Program-made: the position numbers and the translations under genes
Source of the DNA: an uncultured Nitrosomonas sp.
Lineage (GTDB): Bacteria > Pseudomonadota > Gammaproteobacteria > Burkholderiales > Nitrosomonadaceae
Reading direction: 5' to 3'
DNA: 32,702 bases
Assembly: GCA_902826115.1 (NCBI GenBank)
Contig: CADEDO010000037.1
Coordinates: forward strand, 1-32,702
Shown here: positions 25,437-32,702 of the stretch, in pieces
Numbering within the stretch: position 1 is the first letter of the stretch
Layout of the letters: each line of letters opens with the position of its first letter
Notes under the pieces: model-generated
Database searches by the model: none
Told to the model about the DNA's origin: nothing
The model's input: only the letters and a program-made list of their open reading frames with translations

Positions 25437-25958
25437 ATGAAGAGAGACCCCCGTTATATCCCTGTGTTTTATTTTCACTGGCTGACGCGTTGGTATGATC
25501 CGGTCATGCGGCACTTATTTCCTGAGGAAGCATTAAAGTCTGCATTGATTGCGCAAGCCAGTATTCAACCAGGTCATGAAATATTAGATATAGGCTGCGG
25601 CACAGGCACTCTTACTTTGCAGATCAAACACACTCATTCGGATGCATTAGTGTATGGACTCGACGTAGATCCTGAGATATTGAATATCGCTCAAAGAAAA
25701 GCCAAGCAAGCAGATAAAACTATCCTGCTGCAACAAGGAACGGCGATTAATCTACCCTATCCGAACGAAAGTTTTGACCGTGCATTTATCAGTCTGATGC
25801 TGCATCACCTGCCATCGCAAGATAAGCGACGAGCGCTTACGGAAGCATTCCGAGTACTCAGGCCCGGCGGCCAATTGCACGTTATAGTATATCCCGTCAG
25901 CGGCAGTTGGACAAAACGATGTGATTGCATAAGAGAAAGTTTTGGCTCATCGTTATGA
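25437..25958 (+). CDS. SAM-dependent methyltransferase, C-terminus disrupted
   Basis: A class I SAM methyltransferase of the UbiE/Methyltransf_11 type, 173 residues. Motif I is ILDIGCGTG (49-57), the acidic residues after strand 2 are GLDVD (74-78), LPYPNESFD is at about 106-114, and LRPGG at 141-145. After LHV at about 149 the sequence stops looking like the family. A short unrelated tail (VYPVSGSWTKRCDC and on) replaces the expected 40 or more residues. The SAM site is present, but the substrate-binding end is lost, so activity is doubtful. The break lies just before the recombinase gene and may be a recombination junction. The substrate is unknown. Confidence 0.75.
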   Translation: MKRDPRYIPVFYFHWLTRWYDPVMRHLFPEEALKSALIAQASIQPGHEILDIGCGTGTLTLQIKHTHSDALVYGLDVDPEILNIAQRKAKQADKTILLQQGTAINLPYPNESFDRAFISLMLHHLPSQDKRRALTEAFRVLRPGGQLHVIVYPVSGSWTKRCDCIRESFGSSL

Positions 25959-25988
25959 ATAGCATCGTCAGTGCATTCTGAAAAACAT

Positions 25989-26948
25989 TTAGATCATAAT
26001 TCTTTCCACTTCATCAAGCGTCATATCATCGCGGCGCCGGTCATATAGCTGTGTGGTACGTGTACTGGAGTGGTTCGCCATAATTGCCGCTTTTTCTAAA
26101 GTTCCGCCATTTTTAAGGTAAGCAGTAATGCCGGTAGCCCTAAAACTATGATTGCCAACTTTTGTTGCGATACCTGATTTATTAATGTGTCTTTGTATCA
26201 TGGCATGAGCATTGGCTTGTACTAAAGGAGAAGAGGTTAGTTGTCCGGTTCCGCGGCCAATGGTACGAAAAAGAAAACCCTTCGGATCATCACGCAGATT
26301 AGTCTCATTAATATAGGCACTTAAATACTCTTCCAGATTATGGTGACAGGGCATTTCATGTCGTTTGCCACCTTTTTCGTGCAAACGTACCCAGAGCCTT
26401 CTGTTTTGCGTATAAACATCCTCAACTTTCATCGCTAAAGCCGCACCAATCCGAGCAAATGAGTAAACCATCAATGCAATCAGCGCCCGATCTCTTAAGC
26501 CTGAAGGTTTGCTGACATCGATGCTGTTCAATAATTGCCGGGTATCTTCACTATCTAAAATGGGAGTTTTACCGGTTTTAACGCGATGAGCAGGGCCTCT
26601 AACGGACGAGGCTGGATTGGTGGCTACAATTTGGCCGATTACGAGCCAATCAAATAAATGCCGTATAGCCGCCAAATGTTGCTTGACACTGGGTGCCGAT
26701 AGTCGTCTGGTTTGTAATTCAATCCAAGCGGCTACATGTAATGGCTCAATATCAATCAATGCGGCAACCTGAGCCTCGGTCTGACACCAATTCAAAAAAT
26801 CCAAAACTGCGCGAACATATGCACGACGAGTATGAGGATTTCGAATATTGGATGCAAAGAATTCCAGAAAACGAATTCTGGCTCGTTCACCGGATGCAGT
26901 GACTAATGTCGGGCAGGAAAATTTTGTCAGAGAAGTTAGATTCGACAT
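25989..26948 (-). CDS. Tyrosine recombinase (XerC/D-like)
   Basis: A 319-residue tyrosine recombinase of the Xer/phage-integrase type. The N-terminal core-binding domain is at about 20-115. In the catalytic domain are Arg166 (FARIGAALAM), a Lys in the HEKGGKRHEMP hairpin (192 or 195), His267 and Arg270 (NHSFRATGITAYL), His293 (ANHSSTRTTQLYDRR) and the nucleophile Tyr302. All catalytic positions are present. The compact size, without a long arm-binding domain, is as in XerC/XerD or plasmid resolvases. A symmetric 11-6-11 site lies about 50 bp upstream of its start and is the likely target. It probably resolves plasmid multimers or exchanges modules. Confidence 0.92.
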   Translation of the reverse strand: MSNLTSLTKFSCPTLVTASGERARIRFLEFFASNIRNPHTRRAYVRAVLDFLNWCQTEAQVAALIDIEPLHVAAWIELQTRRLSAPSVKQHLAAIRHLFDWLVIGQIVATNPASSVRGPAHRVKTGKTPILDSEDTRQLLNSIDVSKPSGLRDRALIALMVYSFARIGAALAMKVEDVYTQNRRLWVRLHEKGGKRHEMPCHHNLEEYLSAYINETNLRDDPKGFLFRTIGRGTGQLTSSPLVQANAHAMIQRHINKSGIATKVGNHSFRATGITAYLKNGGTLEKAAIMANHSSTRTTQLYDRRRDDMTLDEVERIMI

Positions 26949-27000
26949 TTTTGGTTAGGACAAAATGCAATCGTGATGAGTGAATTTTACACTTATTCAT

Positions 27001-27028
27001 ACATGTGATAAAGGACATTATCACATAT
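27001..27028. promoter_or_regulatory. dif-like recombination site candidate
   Basis: Left arm ACATGTGATAA (27001-27011), spacer AGGACA (27012-27017), right arm TTATCACATAT (27018-27028). The arms are inverted repeats of each other at 10 of 11 positions, with the inner nine perfect. The 11-6-11 layout and the inner TAA/TTA borders are those of Xer (dif, cer, pdif) core sites. It lies between the divergent tyrosine recombinase and mazEF genes. The symmetry is seen directly; recombination is inferred. An operator for the recombinase or mazEF is the alternative. Confidence 0.6.
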
Positions 27029-27116
27029 AACAATATCATTATTTAAGCAAATAGATTGTATTATAGGGGTACTCAATAGTATGATATATTAGTATTCATT
27101 ATATTATGATAAAGAT

Positions 27117-27347
27117 ATGACACATCGAACAACTGTCACTTTAGATGATGAAAGTTTTGCCTTTCTAAATAATATTGCTGGTGAGAATAGAAGCGCATAC
27201 ATCAATGAGCTACTAAAGCAGGAAAGCAAGAATCACCTTAAGCAAGCTTTGCTAAAAGCAAACTTAGAAGAAGCTGCTGATTCTGAGTATCAGGAAGAAT
27301 TGAAGGAATGGAACACAGTTCTATCAGATGGGCTGTCAAATGACTGA
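27117..27347 (+). CDS. MazE-like ribbon-helix-helix antitoxin
   Basis: A 76-residue antitoxin. TTVTLDDESFAFLNNIAGEN with RSAYINELLKQE is the ribbon-helix-helix DNA-binding pattern, and the acidic C-terminal half (EEAADSEYQEELKEW) would bind the toxin. The stop overlaps the start of the mazF-like gene by 8 bp, so the pair is translationally coupled. The start has only a weak AAAG ribosome site. It likely represses its own promoter in the AT-rich stretch at about 27030-27116. Confidence 0.85.
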   Translation: MTHRTTVTLDDESFAFLNNIAGENRSAYINELLKQESKNHLKQALLKANLEEAADSEYQEELKEWNTVLSDGLSND

Positions 27348-27684
27348 GTTTAGTCAACTTGATATTTACTGGGTTGATTTGGAACCTACTAAGGGTGCTG
27401 AAACGCAAAAACTGCGACCCTGCGTGATAATTCAAAGTGATCTGGTGAATATACAATCAAAAACTTTGATTGTGGCACCTCTGCTACCTAATCATAAGAC
27501 TTGGCCATTTGCCGTAAATTTGACGCCAACAAATGATAATGGATTGGACAAAGATCGTCATATCAATCTCAAACAATTGCGTGCTATCGATATCTCTCGA
27601 ATTGGCAAAAAACAAGGAAAGATTGAAAATCAATATTTGCAAGAGATTAAGCAAGCCCTAATAATCATATTCGACTTGGCCTAA
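27340..27684 (+). CDS. mazF: MazF/PemK-family endoribonuclease toxin
   Basis: A 114-residue toxin of the MazF/PemK (CcdB-like SH3 barrel) family, which cuts mRNA at short sequence motifs. DIYWVDLEPTKGAETQKLRP at the N-terminus holds the conserved Glu and Arg26. TLIVAPLLP and HINLKQLRAIDISRI are further family blocks. I start at ATG 27340; an in-frame ATG at 27328 would add four residues. The length is normal and the gene intact. With the antitoxin it forms a type II pair next to the recombinase, a layout seen in mobile plasmid modules. Confidence 0.92.
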   Translation: MTEFSQLDIYWVDLEPTKGAETQKLRPCVIIQSDLVNIQSKTLIVAPLLPNHKTWPFAVNLTPTNDNGLDKDRHINLKQLRAIDISRIGKKQGKIENQYLQEIKQALIIIFDLA

Positions 27685-28087
27685 TTGGATGACCATATTC
27701 AACACTAAGAAATAGGCTATAAAAATAGCTCAATTAATGAATTGAATTTCACAAGTAAACAGTAAAATCCCCTATCTTATCCTACTCTTGATTCAGAGCA
27801 TGTAGATATCTTGAGCAAGATCCAGACTCATTGGAGAGGTCTCTGGATATTGTTTTATGCAATCAGTCTACTATAGATCTACTAATTTTAAGATACAGTG
27901 CTTACATTTCTGTAAGTCACTGTTCTATTCGTGAGTTCTATTAATAACTGTACGAAAAAATAAAAATAATCAATCTAGTCAAGTTCCCAGATATTTATCT
28001 ACCTACTATTTAAGTAAATATAGGACAGATAATCATTGATTTGTTTAATAATTTCTTTAAAATCAATACCCTTATAAAGAAGGAATC
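27685..28087. other. 403-bp spacer between mazF and the RHS gene
   Basis: No gene is evident. It contains an exact palindrome ATCTTGAGCAAGAT (27808-27821), an inverted pair ATCCAGA/TCTGGAT (27820-27848), the hairpin at 27895-27923 listed separately, and an inverted pair ATTGATTT/AAATCAAT (28035-28067) just ahead of the RHS gene. The density of symmetric sites suggests regulatory or recombination functions, not mere filler. Confidence 0.5.
27895..27923. terminator. Hairpin, possible terminator
   Basis: ACAGTGCTTACA (27895-27906) pairs with TGTAAG-T-CACTGT (27911-27923) in a 12-bp stem with one bulged T and a 4-base loop. No T-run follows on either strand, so intrinsic termination is only one option; a regulatory or recombination site is another. 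Confidence 0.4.
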
Positions 28088-31000
28088 ATGATAATGAAAT
28101 CTGCGCTCTACAGACTAAAAAACTTAATCAATTCACCAATGTTCCTGCTTCTTTTGCTTCTGCTCTTGATATTTAATCCCAGCACTATCAAAGCTGAGAT
28201 AATTTCTTATCCTGCGCAGCTCGAGGGGTGTCTGCTCGGAGGAACTCCATTCGCATCTGTTAAACCTACATGTCCTGCTACAGTTGCGGCATATTACAAT
28301 GCAATATCAGTTTCTTGTTCACATGAAATAATATATGAATTCCAAAATGTTACCTGCACTGTATCAAGTTCTTTGGGGGCACCTTGGACATCATTAATGG
28401 GGATGTGGCCATGGTATGTCTGTTCATATGGCGGATTGCCAGTTGCTGGAGTAGCAGCATACAATTGTGAGCAAAATACTACAAACATTTTTCCAGCAAA
28501 GAATTTAGGCGCTGATTCGAACAGCTGTGCGCTATATGCAGGAAATCCAATACATACTCGAACTGGCAACAAATACGCATTTGAATCTGATTATGATTCC
28601 CAATCATTTAAATTCACACGCTACTACAACAGCGCACAAAATACGCTTGATCGTCACATTGGCACGCAGTGGCGGCATAGCTATAATTCTCAACTAGCGT
28701 TTAACCAAACAACTAATTCGATACCAATTACCTTTGCAGAACGCCCCGATGGCAAGACAATATTCTTTAGATTTAGTGGTGGTCAATGGGTCGGCGATGG
28801 TGATATTTCCGATGAACTCATCGAAGTTCCTGGAAGCGGCTGGCAATTGATCACTGCCGACGACACGATAGAAACCTACAATACAACTGGTAAATTACTA
28901 TCCGTTTCCAGCCGAGACGGCCGCACGCAGACACTGAGTTATGATGTTAATGACCGCCTGATTACAGTAACCGATGACGTTGGCCGTGCATTAAGCTTCA
29001 CCTACGATGGCTCCAGCCGCATCAATACGATAACCGATCCGGCCAATGGTGTCTTTCAATATACTTACGACGCTGTTGGCAATCTTGCTTCGGTGATCAC
29101 CCCCGACGCCAAAACCCGCACCTATCATTACAACGAATCTATCTACATCGCAGGCGGCGCTAATTTACCCAATGCATTGACCGGCATCACCGATGAAAAC
29201 GGTGCGCGTTATGCGACTTACAAATACGATTCACAAGGTCGTGCAATCAGTACGGAACATGGTACTGGTGGTATTGACCGGCATACATTGAGCTACAGCA
29301 CCGATGGTAGCAACACCCTCGTGACCGATCCGCTGAATAGCCAATACACGCACACCTTTCAAACCATTCTGGGTGTGGCCAAAAGTACCGGCCAATCGCA
29401 ACCGGCGGGATCGGGTTGTAGCGCCGCAGCAAGTAGCATTACCTATGACGTCAACGGCAATGTCGCCAGCCGAGCCGATTTCAATGGCAATAAAACCTGC
29501 TATGCGTATGATCTGACCCGGAATCTTGAAATCGCCCGGGTTGAAGGCTTGAGTTCAGGCAGCGCTTGTCCGGGTGATGTGAGTGGTTACACACCAGCCG
29601 CCAACAGCAGCGAGCGCAAAATCCTCACGACCTGGCACGCCAGTTTTCGGCTACCCACGCTCATCACTGAATCCAAGCGCGAAACCAGCTATGTATACGA
29701 TACTCATGGCAACGTCACACAGTTTCGCATTAAAGATACCACTACCAACGCCACGCGCACGTGGAATACCAGCTATAGTTATCACCCCAGCGTTCCCGGC
29801 GTGATCCTGCAAAAAACCGAGAACGGCCCACGCACCGATGTGACCGACATCACCACCACCGATTATTACGCACCGGATGCAGCTTGTGTCGGCGGTCACA
29901 AAGGTTGCCGCGCTCAAGTCGCGAGTATCACCAATGCATTGGGCCATATCACGCAAATCGCCCGCTATAACGCCCACGGCCAACCGGAAGAAATCATCGA
30001 TCCGAATGGTCTTACAACAACACTGACTTACGATGCTCGCCAACGACTGCTGTCGCGCACCAGCGGCACGGAAATCACCGGCTACCAATACGACAGCGTG
30101 GGGCAGCTCAAAAAAATCATCCTGCCGGATAACAGTTTCTTGGATTACACCTATGACGCCGCGCATCGTTTGACCGATATTGCGGATAATCTCGGCAATC
30201 GCGTGCAGTATACGTTGGACAACATGGGTAATCGCACCAAGGAAGAATTGTTCGATCCGCTCAATAACCTGACAAAAACCCAACAACGCGAATTCGATGC
30301 CTTAAGCCGTCTGTGGAAAGACATCGGCGCACAAAGCCAGACCACCCAATACCAATATGATGCGCAAGGCAATCTGAAGCAAATCACTGATCCTTTGCTG
30401 CATACCGTTGCCAATCAGTTTGATACGCTTAATCGCCTCAAAGAATCCATTGATCCGGCTAATGGCCATACCCGGCAAACTCTGGATGCGCTCGATCAGA
30501 TCACGCAAGTATCCGATCCACGAGATATTGCCACCTCTTACACGGTCAACGGTTTTGGCGATATGACCCAGGAAATCTCAGCCGATCGCGGCACGATTAC
30601 CTACACCTATGACACCGCCGGTAATCTCAAGACCGTCACCGATGCAAGAGGTGTCAAACATACCTATACCTGGGACGCGCTCAATCGCCCGACCAAGCGT
30701 ATCCATACCACGGTAACCGGAGTTCCCGGCGCAACCGCGCTGATCTGGAGCTACGACACGGGCACCAATGGCATTGGGCGCCTGACCGGCATGACGGATG
30801 AATCGGGTTCTACCAGTTTTAGCTATGACTTACATGGCCGTCTGCTCAACAAAACCCAAATCGCTAAGATCGGCACCATCAATTACACACAGACTCTGGG
30901 CTACCAATACGACAGTTTTGGCCGCCTGAGTCAAATGACTTACCCTTCGGGCACGCAAGTCAGCACCACCTATGGCGCCGATGGCCGTCCAGTTGAGATC

Positions 31001-32416
31001 CGCGTCAATGGTAATCTGCTTCTGAGCAATATCGTTTATCAACCATTTGGTGAGCCGAAAAGCTGGGTGTGGGGAAATAACCAGACGTACACCCGCAGTT
31101 TCGACGCCGATGGCCGGCTCAAAACTCATCGCGTCGGCAACGATACCCGCACGCTCACCTACGATGCCGCCAGTCACATCATCCAAACAGCCGACACCAA
31201 CCCGGTATATAACCGCACCTATGATTATGACGGACTGGATCGCCTCATTAGCCAATCAGACAACACCAGCTTCAAACTCTGGGGCTATGACGCCAACAGC
31301 AACCGCGCCAATGCCCAGGCTGGCAGCACGAATTATCCGTATACCGTGGCAACAGATAGTAATCGTTTACTCAATGTGGCAGGCCCGGTCACGAAGATCT
31401 ACAGCTACGATGCTGCCGGTAACCCATTGAGCGACGGTGTCACTACCTTTACCTGGAATGCCGCCGGCAAGCTCTCGACGACAGTCAAGAGCGCCAAAAC
31501 GCACACCTATAAATACAACGCACTGGATCAGCGCATCAGCAAAAATGGCCCGTTGAGCTACAAATTTTTCTTCTTCTACGACTCGGCCGGGCAATTGATC
31601 GGTGAATACCGGGACAATGCCAGCACAGCCACACCAACCGATGATTGGCTGGTGCGGCAAGAAACCATCTGGCTGGAAGATATTCCGGTCGCCGTAATCC
31701 GCAAACCCACCGCAACAGGGCCAATCCAGGTGTATTACATTCACGCCGACCATCTCAACACCCCGCGAGTGATCGTGAACCAAAGCAACACACCAGTCTG
31801 GCGCTGGGAAAACACCCATGCGTTTGGCGCCAACCTGCCCGACGAGAACCCGGACGGCAACAGCCAATTGTTCGAATACCACCCTCGATTCCCAGGGCAG
31901 TATTTTGATAAGGAAACGAATCTTCACTACAATTATTTCCGGTATTATGAGCCGGAGACGGGGCGATACATCTCACCCGATCCGATTGGACTGGCAGGCG
32001 GAATAAATGTCTGGGGGTATGTGGGGCAGAATCCGTTGAGTTTTACTGATCCATTGGGGCTTTGGAGCGAGGAATACATTTATTATGTAGGTGGCGCGAT
32101 TAATGGTACCGGAGACTTCATTAGGAATTATCGTGATATGAGGAATGCTAACACTATTAGCAGCGATAAGTACTTCCACTGTAAAGCTAATTGTGAAGCT
32201 ACGCAACGCGGTAAAGGTGGCAAAGATGCTGCACGATGTATAAGTAATGCCCGAGAATGGTTTGACCAAAATATTAAAGCTGATCCAGCATCCGAATCTG
32301 CTGCGGATCAGATTGCAAATCGTTATGGTCGAACACAAAGCATAGCGAACCCTGACGATGACTGTCGTCAGATTTGCGTTCCATTTAGACCCAATGGCCT
32401 GTCATCGCAATACTAA
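28088..32416 (+). CDS. Exported RHS/YD-repeat protein with variable C-terminal tip
   Basis: A 1442-residue RHS-family protein. A Sec signal peptide with a long Leu run (about 19-29, cleavage near IKA) is followed by a Cys-containing N-terminal region and a DUF6531-like segment from about residue 152 (GNPIHTRTGNKYAFES). Many YD repeats then build the hollow RHS shell. The core motif RYYEPETGRYISPDPIGLAG ends at DPLGL (about 1321-1325). The last 117 residues are a distinct tip (HCKANCEATQRG, AREWFDQ, DDDCRQICVPF) with five Cys; I cannot name its activity. RHS shells typically enclose a toxic tip. The tip is more AT-rich than the core. No PAAR or T6SS part is visible, so export would be Sec-based. 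ATG 28094 is an alternative start. Confidence 0.93.
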   Translation: MIMKSALYRLKNLINSPMFLLLLLLLLIFNPSTIKAEIISYPAQLEGCLLGGTPFASVKPTCPATVAAYYNAISVSCSHEIIYEFQNVTCTVSSSLGAPWTSLMGMWPWYVCSYGGLPVAGVAAYNCEQNTTNIFPAKNLGADSNSCALYAGNPIHTRTGNKYAFESDYDSQSFKFTRYYNSAQNTLDRHIGTQWRHSYNSQLAFNQTTNSIPITFAERPDGKTIFFRFSGGQWVGDGDISDELIEVPGSGWQLITADDTIETYNTTGKLLSVSSRDGRTQTLSYDVNDRLITVTDDVGRALSFTYDGSSRINTITDPANGVFQYTYDAVGNLASVITPDAKTRTYHYNESIYIAGGANLPNALTGITDENGARYATYKYDSQGRAISTEHGTGGIDRHTLSYSTDGSNTLVTDPLNSQYTHTFQTILGVAKSTGQSQPAGSGCSAAASSITYDVNGNVASRADFNGNKTCYAYDLTRNLEIARVEGLSSGSACPGDVSGYTPAANSSERKILTTWHASFRLPTLITESKRETSYVYDTHGNVTQFRIKDTTTNATRTWNTSYSYHPSVPGVILQKTENGPRTDVTDITTTDYYAPDAACVGGHKGCRAQVASITNALGHITQIARYNAHGQPEEIIDPNGLTTTLTYDARQRLLSRTSGTEITGYQYDSVGQLKKIILPDNSFLDYTYDAAHRLTDIADNLGNRVQYTLDNMGNRTKEELFDPLNNLTKTQQREFDALSRLWKDIGAQSQTTQYQYDAQGNLKQITDPLLHTVANQFDTLNRLKESIDPANGHTRQTLDALDQITQVSDPRDIATSYTVNGFGDMTQEISADRGTITYTYDTAGNLKTVTDARGVKHTYTWDALNRPTKRIHTTVTGVPGATALIWSYDTGTNGIGRLTGMTDESGSTSFSYDLHGRLLNKTQIAKIGTINYTQTLGYQYDSFGRLSQMTYPSGTQVSTTYGADGRPVEIRVNGNLLLSNIVYQPFGEPKSWVWGNNQTYTRSFDADGRLKTHRVGNDTRTLTYDAASHIIQTADTNPVYNRTYDYDGLDRLISQSDNTSFKLWGYDANSNRANAQAGSTNYPYTVATDSNRLLNVAGPVTKIYSYDAAGNPLSDGVTTFTWNAAGKLSTTVKSAKTHTYKYNALDQRISKNGPLSYKFFFFYDSAGQLIGEYRDNASTATPTDDWLVRQETIWLEDIPVAVIRKPTATGPIQVYYIHADHLNTPRVIVNQSNTPVWRWENTHAFGANLPDENPDGNSQLFEYHPRFPGQYFDKETNLHYNYFRYYEPETGRYISPDPIGLAGGINVWGYVGQNPLSFTDPLGLWSEEYIYYVGGAINGTGDFIRNYRDMRNANTISSDKYFHCKANCEATQRGKGGKDAARCISNAREWFDQNIKADPASESAADQIANRYGRTQSIANPDDDCRQICVPFRPNGLSSQY

Positions 32417-32436
32417 CGATTAAGAGGCCAGATGAT

Positions 32437-32586
32437 ATGAAAAGGCTACTAATATTCCTATTAGCTCTACTGTTTCTTTCAGGTTGTGATTTTTTGGAAA
32501 TAGATAAGTGTTTAGACGGAGGCGGGAAATGGGATTACGAAGAAAAAAAGTGTGTATTTAACGAAAATGATCAATTTAATAAATAA
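32437..32586 (+). CDS. Small lipoprotein, candidate immunity protein
   Basis: A 49-residue lipoprotein encoded 20 bp after the RHS gene. The signal MKRLLIFLLALLFLSG runs into lipobox Cys17, followed by DFLEIDKCLDGGGKW and KKCVFNENDQFNK, with two more Cys spaced by 13 residues that could form a disulphide. AAGAGG lies 9 bp before the ATG. A gene right behind an RHS tip commonly encodes the matching immunity protein, and an exported tip would need a periplasmic or outer-membrane protector. The reading frame is well supported; the immunity role is inferred from position alone. Confidence 0.65.
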   Translation: MKRLLIFLLALLFLSGCDFLEIDKCLDGGGKWDYEEKKCVFNENDQFNK

Positions 32587-32640
32587 TACGCAAACACGGG
32601 GGCAGGTTTAGAATTGAGAATGGCGACTATCTTAATAAAG

Positions 32641-32666
32641 AACTCGACCGCAAGCGACCGAGTTTT
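32641..32666. repeat. Hairpin, possible REP-type element or terminator
   Basis: AACTCG (32641-32646) pairs with CGAGTT (32659-32664), with an inner CGC-AA-GCG pairing, followed by TTTT. Upstream is a G-rich stretch with GGGGGCAGGTTTAGAATTG (about 32598-32616), a motif I associate from memory with REP/RAYT-type elements. It may be a terminator for the RHS operon or the edge of a repeat element running out of the window. Confidence 0.45.
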
Positions 32667-32702
32667 AGAAGAGTGGCAGTTGCCCAAACCTCCCTTCCAT
32701 TT

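Noticed and set aside
25437..25958. Simple frameshift explaining the methyltransferase tail
   Set aside because: Neither other forward frame after 25890 resumes a methyltransferase-like sequence, so a junction or deletion fits better than a single-base shift.
26957..28027. AGGACA at 26957 and 28022 as further recombination sites like 27001-27028
   Set aside because: Only the 6-bp spacer sequence matches; the flanking arms do not resemble the symmetric site, and a hexamer can recur by chance.

Overview
The window looks like part of a conjugative, IncP-like plasmid or integrated conjugative element from a betaproteobacterium. A Nitrosomonas-type host is my guess from the moderate GC content and the protein style; I could not test it by search. 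A near-complete trbB-to-trbN mating-pair-formation operon is the backbone. Accessory blocks for metal resistance, toxin-antitoxin (TA) maintenance, recombination and a polymorphic-toxin-like RHS protein surround it. No relaxase, coupling protein, oriT, replication initiator, rRNA or tRNA gene was recognised, so the window is only part of the element.

Layout. 1-1100: an 8-bp tandem repeat at the left edge, a vapBC TA pair with a palindromic operator candidate, and an AT-rich stretch ending in a second 8-bp tandem array. 1099-2500 (minus strand): a KfrB-like protein and a KorB/ParB-family protein, arranged as a small plasmid-control operon. 2699-3058: a TrbA-like XRE repressor. 3137-13590: trbB, C, D, E, F, G, H, I, J, K, L and N in the RP4 order. 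These are tightly spaced or overlapping and include a short trbK lipoprotein gene at 11857-12033. trbM is absent and trbL is short.

13713-25958: metal island. It holds a minus-strand ChrA chromate transporter. A CueR-type promoter follows, driving a DUF4396 membrane protein and a CueR-like regulator (with Ala where CueR has Ser77), followed by a secreted TPR protein. Next come a lipoprotein, a CzcI-like His/Cys-rich periplasmic protein, and cusC-cusB-cusA, a Cu(I)/Ag(I) efflux system whose CusB carries a fused C-terminal CusF domain. A C-terminally disrupted SAM methyltransferase closes the block.

25989-27684: a tyrosine recombinase (minus) diverges from a MazEF-like TA pair. Between them is a symmetric 11-6-11 site that resembles a Xer/dif crossover site. 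27685-28087 is a non-coding spacer with several hairpins. 28088-32416: a Sec-exported RHS/YD-repeat protein with a 117-residue, Cys-containing C-terminal tip. A 49-residue lipoprotein gene follows immediately and is a candidate immunity protein. The right edge carries a hairpin that may belong to a REP-type element.

How it works together: korB, kfrB and trbA would keep plasmid and transfer genes in check, and trb builds the transfer channel and pilus. The vapBC and mazEF modules and the recombinase/site pair would stabilise inheritance. The metal genes are the selectable cargo. The most unusual parts are the recombinase, dif-like site and mazEF cluster, the atypical CueR with its DUF4396 operon, the possible leader peptide coupled to cusC, and the RHS tip with its lipoprotein.
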